Shown in pieces: positions 40,401-52,400 of a stretch of 64,000 nt of DNA. The position numbers and the translations under genes were made by a program. Each line of letters opens with the position of its first letter. The stretch's first letter is position 1. Source of the stretch: Panonychus citri (Eukaryota > Arthropoda > Arachnida > Trombidiformes > Tetranychidae); contig NW_026515539.1 of assembly GCF_014898815.1 (NCBI RefSeq), positions 1,550,001 through 1,614,000 of the forward strand. Direction: 5' to 3'. The notes under the pieces were generated by a model. The model saw nothing but the letters and a program-made list of their open reading frames with translations, had not been told where the DNA came from and made no database searches.

Positions 40401-43400
40401 ATGATCGGATATCTCAGAACAAAGATGTTTTCACAGTTTCAACCGATGAAAATGTTCAGAAAGTGAAAAAAATTTCTGAAGAAAATCTAAGGTTATCAAA
40501 AAGGATGCTGATTGAGTGAAGAAATCACCAGCATTCAAAACTATTCGAAATTATTAAAGTTCCAAATTGATAGTTTAAGCTTATTCATGGACGTTTTACT
40601 TGAGTTATTCAAACATCAAGTTATTAATACCGTTTTCTTTTGAAGAGAAAGTAATTGCTCTCGCTCTCTCTTCTCTTTTTCTCTCACACTTTTTCTTTTC
40701 TCTTAATTCAAAAATCATCGAGATATTTCAATCAGAAAGATAAACTGAATAAAAATCCCAAAGGTTCAACTTACTGAGCTCGTCAGGAAAAAGTGATCAC
40801 TTCCTCACCTTCAGATTTGCATCATATCATCTTTACATCAACTACAAGAAATCACAATCACAATGTTGACTCAAATTAAGAAAACTGATCTGATTCCGTT
40901 GAGCATTTATATTGATTTTTAAAAGAAAGGATTTATACTCGTTATTTGTATGAAAAAAATTTCTATCGAAAAGCAATGCAATGCTAAACCAAGATTTTGT
41001 TTATCATTGGACAACGATACCTTTCAGTAGCGATAATTGTGTTCTCTTTCTGCATTTGGTTAGAGATCTTGTTCGTCTTGTGAACTAAGGTATTGTTCCA
41101 AATGTGCTTATTTTGTGATAACTACATATAAACTTAACAATCGACTCATCATAAAAAAACTCAATGGATGGGCCCGAATCATTTAGGCGAAGATCAACTG
41201 GACACATGGTAAACTCAGCATAGGCCAATATAGCGAAAGTCATTTGAGCGAAATTCGATTCGAATCTGTTTAAATTTAATCATCAATAAAAGGCTAATTT
41301 AAGCTTAAACTGATGATTTTTTAAACTATTAGGTATCCACATAAGTAATGTCGTTTTTTAGTTGCCGTTCACTCGTTGGACAATTTCTTGAAAATTGACA
41401 ATTAGTTAATTGTGAAAATTTTAAAATTGGAAGATTAATCCATCAGCTACGAAATGTTATAAGATTTTGCGCAATCAAACAATTAGTTTCGATAATTTAT
41501 TAATAAAACTAGTAGTAGTAAAACTACACAGTTGAGCACACTTTTTTTTCATTTTCTCTTTCTTTTTCTCTTTCTTATCTCTTTCTTTTTCCCTTTCTTT
41601 TCATACACAGTATGAACCACCTCTCTTTCTTTTTCTCTTACTTTTATATTAACAAAATTAATGATTTTTCGGGGTAAACCCAAGGCCAACAACCTGTTAC
41701 AACAAGTTTATTAACTTTCCCTTTATAATTGAGGAAGTGCATTTAAAAGGTGATGACCGTGTATAGGTCAATGACTTCCCGGGTAAATGTGAATTTTATT
41801 GAAAATTAGATTATTAGATAAGTATTAGGGTTACAATTGCTTGCAATATATCAATCGATTCAAAATTTTAAGACGCACAAAATGTATCTATGCAATTCTA
41901 CAATGTATTATTCTGATGACCAGAACCTTTCTTCCTCTTCACCGAGTAAATGTATATTTTCGAGCATATATAAGTTATTTTCTAACACTCGTCTTTCTAT
42001 GAAAAGACGTCTTATTCTCGGATACATTTGAATGACTGTAGCTATTCTTATGTAAAATAGAGCTGATGTCCTACGAATATTAAAGCGAGATCTGACTGCA
42101 GCAATCCATTGATTTAAAGTGGCGAATCCACGACGATGAACCGTTAAGCATATTCCTAAGTGATTCATTTTGTTAAGGTTCATGTTCCGGAGGTTCCTTT
42201 GAGTTGATCGAAGCCTATCAATAGTATCTATTGCTTGGGCTACTGTCCTCGGTGCAACGAAATCTTCTAATTCAACAGCATCCACAGGTGTAAAAATTAT
42301 TCCTTTGTTGATTGAGGAAAGTTCTCAAAGCAGAAGTTGATGGTCTTAATGATCTCCTCGTCCTTATCCTGGGCGATGAAACGGTTGATGATGTAACTAA
42401 TTTTCGAAAAATCGAAAAATGTGTCAAGTCAATCAAAAAACGACATTACTTATGTGGATACCTAATATTTAAGGAATTTTTGCTCATGAAAATCAATGAA
42501 ACTAAATTGACTGAACTGAATTAGATTGGATTTTTTTGTTCCACATTCGATTTGTCTCATTTTTTCGACAACTTGACTCAAATTTTCCACAGTTTTCATT
42601 CTTTTCTGATTAAAGTTAGATTCTATTTTTTAAGTTTCTTTTTTTAAATTAAACTAAAATGGACTATAAATTCATCAAATCAGCTCGTAATGCTAATTTA
42701 TTAGTCAGATCAAATTTTATTCATCGAAAACGAAAAACTACTTTAACAAGTGAATATTGGACGTGCTGTGAAAAAAATTGTCCAGGTAAATTGACAATTG
42801 AATCAACAATCATCAAGTGTAGCTCACCTCACAATCATGAGCCTCAACTCGACAAAATTATTCAAATTGAGCAAAGAAACAAAAGAAAAGATTATGTAAA
42901 GTCTGAAAACTTTCCAAATCTGAAGGATTAATATCAAAAAATACTAATGACAGTATCCAAACTCATCAAGGTGATATTGTTAGTGCATCTTTTAAAACTT
43001 TAGGAAGTTTCAAAAAACTCTATCGAGAGCTAGATCAGCTTGATATCCATCACTACCTTCAAAACGCAAAGAGATTGTGATACCTGATAATTTGAAGGTC
43101 AACTTCGATGGAGAACCTTTTTTCCGTATACGTGATGGTGAAAGTGATGAAATTTTAATCTTCGCTACTGATAAATTTCGCTGCTTTTTATGTGTCTCTG
43201 ATCACATTTATGTTGATAGAACTTTTAAAAGTGTTCCAAAACGTTTTCACTCATTATACACATTTCATGTAATGGTCAACGGGTAATTAGATTCTATCTC
43301 AATCTAATACACACTAAGAGAAGAAGTTAACTACTTCCTCCAAATCACCAACTATCTAAGACCATCCTGGTGGTCATATAAATCTAAATTTGGACACTTC

Positions 43401-46400
43401 GGAAACTAATGAAATTTCACCTTAACCACATGATATTAAAAACAATATTGTAAAAGACAAAGAGTCAGTTAATGTGAACCAGTTGATCGCAATCCTTGTT
43501 AAAATTAAATCTCTTTGTGTTAAACTCTTGTCCATATTGTTAATCTTAATACAATATTAAAACTATTCATAATTAATTAATTTTTGTTAATCACTGGTGG
43601 TGTGGATTACGTAATTACTTAATCCACTGTGAATTGAGATTGGCCCAATATGAAGATTTCGGTAAGCGAGTGTCTCTAACAAGTCATGCTCTTACAACAT
43701 AATTGTTATAACATCGTTACCTTCAACATTACTTTTAGCTACTGTTAAAATATTATTCGATTATAATTTAGACGAAACTGAATCAGCATCTAAATTAACA
43801 TCTTTAATTGGAAACTTAATTTCATTTTGAGGGGAAATTTCTTGCCATATAGAGAGGAAAATAGGTTATCCATGCTTCCGTCTTCGCCGCAGTAAACATG
43901 GAGAGGGACAATGGTACCAAAGTAAAACATTCCCACGTTATCTTTCTTTCATTCTCGTTTTAACAGTCTCTCTCTCTCTTTTTTCTCTTTCCTCTTTCCT
44001 CTTTCATCATTCTCCTTCTCTAACTCTCTTTCTCACGCTTCTCAGTCTCTCTTTTTTTCTGCGTCATACACGCGCTCAGACGTCGCTGCTGCTCGCGGTA
44101 TGCATAGTTAAACAAAACTATTTCCATAAAACTATTTGGAATAAAAAAAAATCTCAAAAAGTGACTAATCTGAGAGTCAAAATTTTTACGAAATGGGAAT
44201 TTCCAATCTCGTTAATAGGTGAGAGAAAGTGATGGAAAACGATTATGCTTATTTTTTATTAATTAACTATCTCCATTTTTGTCCGGAGACAAGGAATGAT
44301 AAAAATGAAGAAAATCGTTTAAGTAAAGCGATTCATCAATCGAAACAATCACTCACCCCAAATAGAAAATCCTGAGAAGTAAAAATGGTAATCCAATCTT
44401 CTGATCCTAACGATACGGATGATAATGGACATTTTCCTGAAAATAATACTATATTTAGTTTCGCAATCGTGAATGGCTATGACTCAACAGATGAAAGTTT
44501 AATCCTTGATGATGATCCACCCCTAGGTGTTAATGCTAAAAATTCAAGCCACAATAACTGTCTTGTCTACCCAATAAACATAGATGATCGACCTTCAATC
44601 CTCAAGCATCTGATCAACAAAATAAATCTGAGAACGGAACGGAAAAGTTAATCGACAAATTCAAGTGTGAATCTCAAACTCAATCGTATAAGAAGCAAGA
44701 AAAACAACCAATGAAGGAAAAACAGCCTTGTACTCGACGAACACAATCAATCGATTTATATCATCATTATATAATTATTTCTTCTCATCGTTTATCAAAA
44801 ACAAGGAACGGATCTAATATGGAAAAACGTTGACCACAATTTCTTCATAAAAAACATGATATCGTTTACCAATCGAAAACCCTCGAAAGTTGGACTTGAC
44901 CAGTGGAATGGTCACCATAAGACCGGGGAGATGTTGGCAAATAAAATAATTGGCAACTACTCGTCTCTTAACCAGAGACGAGTTAAAAATAAAGATGAAG
45001 ATGAAGATGAAGATGAAGATGAAGATGAAGATTATAATTATTTATAATACGAAGAAAACTCTATGTATCAGTTCAGTTGGGAGGAATTTCCCCATCTCCT
45101 CTAATATAACTTGATTAAAGTGATCAGATAATTAATAAAATGATGTTCTAATTTGCAAAGTGGTAATAATGTATTACACGGACATTAATTATTAGACAAC
45201 TTAATACATGAGAAGATAAGAAATTAGTAGTATAAAAGTACCCCAGTCTGGTATCAAAAGCATTGGTGATACCAGAGTTTTCCACTTTTATACTACTAAT
45301 TTCGTATCTTCTCATGTATCGTCCATTAGATTATTCCTTTAGCTACCTTGTTAGATTCCAAAATAATCCAAACTGAATGTTACTCTTATCTTTCTATCGT
45401 TTCTTTCTCATATTCTAATCAATCATTTGAATATTAATTTTGTTTCTTTTTCTTCTGAATTCTGACATTTAGATAATCCATCATTGGCTATAAAGCATTA
45501 AATTGCTTATATTAATTATAATTTCAAAACGATAATCATAACATTATCTTTGAATACAAAGTCTCATCAACCTTTTATCGTTAAATTTGATTAATCTGAA
45601 TAGTCCCCTGGTTGTAACAATTAACGGTTGATAGGTTAAGGTGATGAATGCTATCAAATAACCATTGGGGTCAATTTTGTAATATGATTACAATTAGTAA
45701 CAAGATATTTAATTGTAAATCAAATTAGCCAAATCAATATAATATTCATCAATCATTTCCATATATAATTTTAATCATCAATGAGGGAGAAAAGAAAATG
45801 TGACAAGAAAAATGTCAACATGTATATTCATCATTTTCTATGAGATTAACACTGTAATTGGGTAGTTTTTGCTGTTGACATTACAATTGTGTATCAATCA
45901 ATATATCAAACTAATTGTTCACAATTTAATAACAATAATCAAGGGGGTATTATCCTCATTCCATGAATGAATACCCTCAGTTTGATAATATTACTATTAT
46001 GAGTTTTGGATCTTGTTTTCATTTTTTTGAAACTTTTTTCTTATTATTAAATATCTTGAAACATTTTTCATTTATTTTCATATTTTCAATTCTAAATTGA
46101 ATGTTGATTCAATTATCCTCATTCTCATGATTCATTTCAAGACAACATGATGATCAACATTATTATTAAATCATAATTAAGATTCAGTTAATCAAATTGA
46201 GTTGGATTATTTTCCTTATTAATATAAAACTTTCATTCTAAATGTGAATACATCTCTCATACTGTGACATTTTAGATTAGACTTTGAGAGAAAATTTTAC
46301 CAATTGAAATAAATGAATTTTTTAATTTAATTTAATTGTCATTGATTGATAGTAATTGCCTTTCGTCAGATTGTCATTGAAGTAAAATCGAGAGCAAGAA

Positions 46401-49400
46401 ACATTTGAATTTCATATTAGAACTTTTTTCAGTTCAAAACTCGATTTCGAATCAGCAAAGAAAAAATTTCTCGAGTCGAAAAATTTCAGGAATCAATTTG
46501 ATTTGCATGATATTTACTGGAGATTTATGATTGAAACCGGAAAAGGATACTCACAATTTTCTATTATAACAATTGAATAAACTATTAGAACTTTTCTTTT
46601 TCTTTCTTTTGAAATTCAATCTTCGAGAGACGAAAACTTGGTCCTAATTTCCTCGTGGACTTTGAGAATTGAATAATGGGCTATTATTTTGTGTTCGTAT
46701 ATTATGTTGATTAAATGTTACAAGAAAATGCTCTTATCAAAAAGTAGTGAAAAAATAGAATCAGAATGTTGATTGTCAACTGAATGAATTGTTTAATATC
46801 CACATTTGAGATTTTTAAGAAATTACTGTGATCATATTTCAAAAGTGTATTCATTTTGGTGAAATAAAGTATAAAACATGAAATTTCATTCCAAATGGTA
46901 TTCATTCAATTCTGTTGAGCATATAAGGTGGGTATTCATTTGTAGTCATAAATATAATCAAAGTGATTTATATTATCTTGAGATGAAACATTCTCCTTAT
47001 CCAATTCCATAGCGTCTGTGATATGATTATCATGAAATTTATCATTTCCATGTGTATGAATGTGTTGATCTGAATAAAAGAAAAAAAATTCTTCCTTTTT
47101 TTCTTATTCCCACCCCAACCTTTTTTCACCACCATGATGAATATTCCTAACATAATCTGATAAAATTGTTGAAATAATTTCAAGCTAATCATGAATATGA
47201 TAAGATTGTTATTAATGTGATGAAATAATGTATATGTAAACTCATGTGATTTCATGATAATTTTCACCCAATGGTAAAATAATATCATGATTACTATGAT
47301 TATTAAATTATTGTTGATTCGGAGGCAAAACTTTCCAAGGGAAATGTTGGTTGGTAGATATTCATCATTTTCAGTAGCAATTTTATTCCCTCAATTCAAG
47401 GAGATGCTTTCAAAATTAATAAGATAAAAACTATTAAAGACTCACTTTTACACTTTCCATTCATGGTGATATTATGATGAAGATGAATATATATTCACGG
47501 AAAAGATTCATCAAATTTCCCTGTAAACTTTCATCAGAACTCATGGAATTTCAAAGTTGTAAGTGATTGAAATTACTCTTAAATTTCCAATTCGATATTT
47601 TCTCTAATTCATCAACAATATTAACATGCAGTGAGTTGGTGATTAGTCTAATCATCTCCTTGAAAATCGTAATTCTGAATCAATGAGTTCATGGTGATCG
47701 TGATGAAATTTCTTACTCTTCCAGAATGAATCTCTGATAATTCATTTTTCATCGTGATATTTTTTTCATTACCTAGTTTTTTATTCTTACAGAAAATTGT
47801 TATTAACTTGACTGATCGTCTTCATCATCATCTGATTGCTTTTGTTTCCCTTCATCTTCATCAGTGGCTATCAATGAACTATTATCAGCATCATATTGAA
47901 GCTTTTTGTGTTCATGGTGATGAGGATGCTGGAAGATGGATGTTATTTTAATGGAATGCAGATGAATCACCAATTTTTTTCATCATCATCTTTCCTCATG
48001 AGATCAATTCATTCAACCGTATCAACTGAAGCAGTTTTTTCATCCCAAGCACCATGAGCTTCAACACTTTGATTCAACAAAAATTTTCACCCAAAAATTC
48101 ATGATCATGTTGAATATTATTATTATTATTATTATGATTACAATGGGTGATAATGTAAAAAATATTATCATCAACTGTTCATCCTCTCATATTTTACTCA
48201 ATACTTATAGTTTAATATTCATCTTCTTGATACATTTGTCTTCCAATATCATCCTCATCATCTCACAGTACATTGTATCTTCATCATTTGTCATATCTGA
48301 TCAATGGAAAACTTATCAAATGCTAATAGAGTACAAAAGTACCAGGGAGTGGGTTAGATAAAAAAATGTTCTAGAACCTCAAGTTATTGGAATAATCTTT
48401 AAATCTTAAATTTGAATTCGAACCCAAATAAAAGGCAAAAGACTTCAATAACTTTTGTCCATTTGTAATCAACCTTTTCCCATATTGATGGGAAAAAGTC
48501 ATGACAACTTCATGTAAATTATTTATTCCAAAGTAATAAACCTTAGAAAATGTCCCAAGGTGAAAGAAAAACTACTCACTGCAAGAGATTTTCACTCTTT
48601 CGAAACTTTATTCAGAAATAGGAAAAGTTTCGAAAACTAAATTCTCATCCCAATGATCGATTCGAGTATAATTTTGATACGATATTATTCTGAAATTCGT
48701 GAGATAACAACTGATATGATTACGTATCGAACTTTTTTTCATAAGGAAAAATAAAACTTCGAGTGAGATGAGAAAAAAAATTGGAAAATGAAGTTTGTGT
48801 AAATACAAATACAGACTAAATCCTGATCAGAATTGAGATGATGATGATAATTGTATCGATTCATTGGTATTTCATGATAAAAATATTGAATCAAATGGAA
48901 AGTTGTTCAGGGAAGATTCAGTGATGAAGGAGAGAAAATGATTTTCTCTCAGCTAAATTAATAATCATTAATCTTTACCTTAGCTATTAATGCTAAACCA
49001 ATCAGTCTGATTGATGGATTATCTTATTGTTGAATTATCTTGATATCATTTATAGATATTCCCAAGTGTCTTGTAGCTTATTTATTTTATAACCTTGTTA
49101 TCAGGATCTACCTGAGATTTCAGGTAAAATCTCATGAGTAGATTGAATATTTTTTATGTTTGCAAACATTGAATCTTTTTTCCCAAACAGTTTGTTCATC
49201 TCATACACGATGCATGATGATCATGAAAGATATAAGTCCAAAGTGATGACAGGTATTTTTTTCCAGGTAAAATATTGAAAAAATATGTAACATTTAAAGT
49301 TTACCAATATGTTTGCTTAAATCAGAATCTTTTTTTATCCTGAAAGCTTTTTTTTTCATTCTGAATCAATGAATTCATGTTGATATATTCAGTTAAATAT

Positions 49401-52400
49401 ATAAATATAATATCATCAATGATGATGGTGATTATATTGATTCTGTTTTTCATCATGAAATCAACATGGTTGTGATATAATCGTATCATTAATGAAATAG
49501 TAATGGTATTTAAATTAAATGGGATTTAGTTGCAATGGGAAAAGTTTCAAAATCTAATTCCCCTAAGGGTATATATGAATTGACGGAATTGAAATAATCG
49601 ATGTGATATTTTTTTCTGCTTCTTCCCACGGAACTGTAAGTGAGTATTAGAAAAAAAGTAAGAAAAATCAACATTTAGAACTTTTTTTTTATTCTCTCTA
49701 CGATTTTGTTTGTTCTAAATTTCCTTTTATAATCGTCAACTTATCATCAATCAGAATCAAAAATTCAGACTTAAAATTTCATTGGGTGATGATTAAAACT
49801 CAAAGAGATTAACTTATTTAGTCTTCACGATCAACATTATCATTTGGGATTAAGGATAATGGATTAACTTTAATGATGAGCTGTTCATTTTATATGCTAA
49901 TTTGTGTAAATGGATTAGTCAAGTTTGCCTCATGTAACCACTGGAAAAGAGGATGAGGAAAAAATTGTTTACTCGATAAAAAAAGGTAACATGATTATCA
50001 CCTTAATCTTGTATAATATTTGGATATATTATCATGTTCAGGTCAAGATATTAGGATACATAAAGTGATAGAGATGAGAGGGAATTGGATAGATGACAGA
50101 AAATTATTCTTGCCTTGATTAAGATGAACAACATTTTGTTCAGTTGTTTTCATCGTTCATTTATTTTCATGTTGGTCTCATGTTTGTTGCTATTTTTTTT
50201 ATCACTCAGGTAAAATCAACCAAACAACAATAACAATAACAAGTAAATCAAGTTGTCAGTTGATGATTATGATGATAATCGTCATCATCCTTGTCTATTT
50301 AACCAGAGAACATCAATTTCAACTTAATATCAACACCGGAGGAAAAAAAGTCCAATCTCAAAGTGGTTTATTAGTAAAGGGAAAATGATAATTTCCTTTT
50401 TCCCATTTAAGTTGTCATTTAATTTCCTTTAGATAATCAAATCCATTCCTAGATTAACTTGAGAAATTGTTAATTGTTAACTAAAGTATTGGGTTAATGT
50501 ATCAAGTAAATAATAATGGTTATGTTAATGATTAATTGGGATGGTTCAACTAAGGAAACAATTAAAAAGGTGAGATAGTTACTGTTGGTGTTTGGCTAAT
50601 TATCTCATCTCTGATTAACCATTTACTTAATCATCATCATTTTTTGCTGTTCTCTTACCACCAACTAATTATCATTATTTTTTTTCTGTTATCATCATGA
50701 TAATTATCTTAATTGTTAAGCTGAGTCAAAATATACACTCAACCAATACCCAGGGAGGTTTCATGTTTTCCCATATAAATAATATCATATTCATTTGAAG
50801 TTGATAATTGGATGAGTTTAGATAATACTAATAATGTATTCAACTGTTAATTATGATTAAAATGATTAGATAATGTTGACAATTAAGAAACAATAAAAGC
50901 AAATCATCCAAATGGGAAATATTTTATATCTCTTTTTAATAGATTTTTTCTCATTGTGACACTTTTATGATCAAGGTAAATGTTGTTGATGAATATCCAT
51001 CATCACCACACACAGAACAATATAATTTCATACTCGATTAGTTTATATAATAGAGGGTGGACCAGTATTAAGATGGACAAGAGAAAAAATTATTCTTTTG
51101 TTCAATTCAATTCCAACATGAAAGTGAAATAAGTATTTCCATCTTTGAGAGAAAAGAGATTTCTTAAATTCTGTCAAGAAGAATGTTTTTTTCCTCTCCT
51201 TCTATTTGTTATCAAGGTAATATTATTGTTTATTGTTTTATATTCTAGCTTTCGTTTCCCAGTTCTGAGTCTTCCGTTTCATTGAATCTTAACTGTTAAT
51301 CGTAACATTTTGACTCTCTCTCTCTCTGTATTATTATTACAAGGGAAATGTTTTCTGTCCTTCTCATAATATCATTAACATTGTTGTTTTATTATTGTCC
51401 AGCCAAATACACGTTCAAATATGGTTCATTAAACAAACATCTATGGGTCCAGGGAACTTAATTCTGACCTTATCTGAGTTTGGTCGGTGGTAATTTTTTT
51501 ATTCTTGCCTATTTTTCACCCAGAACTTTATGAAATGCAATTTTCGATTTATCAAAAAAACTTTCAACATTCATTTTCTGATTTTTAACACACGATTAGT
51601 ACAAATCGTATTGAGTGTTTTGTTAGCGTCTTGAGGTCACTTTTATTTGTTCCGTTTCGATCTCAATGAGATACTCTTTGGTATTTTATGATTGAATCTC
51701 TTTTTTTTCTTGCTTATCTTAGAGATGAAATTCAATGGGCTCGACTCCAAGAGGAACTGATTTTGAAACATTTTACTTGGAATTGTATTCAGAATTCATT
51801 ATCATACTCTAAACATGGAAACATAAACCGATACAATTGAATTGTTACTTAAATGTTGACTCAGTTGTATAAGTTCAGTCAATAATATACTTCTGATGAC
51901 ATTGACTATGATATTTTCCCAGTGATTTGCATCGGGATACCCATGAATACCCTGACTGAAGTAAATAAAAGGTATTTCAGATTTATTTCCTGATATAATC
52001 TAATCACAAACAACCAAACAAAAGTATCATTATAAAAGTCAATCTAAACTAAGAATAAGAAAACTCACCGATTATTGAAAATCATCATAAACATGATGAG
52101 AATTCTGTAAAAATAACCATAGAGTGAAAAGAAAAGTGTAAAGAAAATATTTCAAGTAAAATGTTACCATCATTCCCTATCATGTAAATATGAAAATTCT
52201 GTACAGAAAATATGAATTCTCTAATGGTTAAACATTCATCATTAACTGTAAACTATTAGGCTTGAAGGTGTTCAATGCTGAGGCAATGATAATATGCTTA
52301 TGTAACAATACAAATGAGGTCTTGATAAAAATTCACAAAGGAAACACATTGAAAGACATTTTCATTGGGTATTGAAACTATGATAAAAAAATCCCCTCAG

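Larger units (their letters stand above)
44385..45047 (+). pseudogene. Decayed plus-strand ORF with two frameshifts
   Basis: Frame 1 (44385-44651) reads MVIQSSDPNDTDDNGHFPEN, then SLILDDDPPLGVNAKNSSHN. Frame 2 (about 44636-44830) reads EKLIDKFKCESQTQSYKKQE. Frame 3 (about 44820-45047) reads IWKNVDHNFFIKNMISFTNR, then GLDQWNGHHKTGEMLANKII and ends in a Glu-Asp repeat from an AGATGA hexamer array. The smooth hand-over between frames suggests one former protein. No family was recognised. It lies next to the MULE remnant and may belong to the same or another element. Confidence 0.4.
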
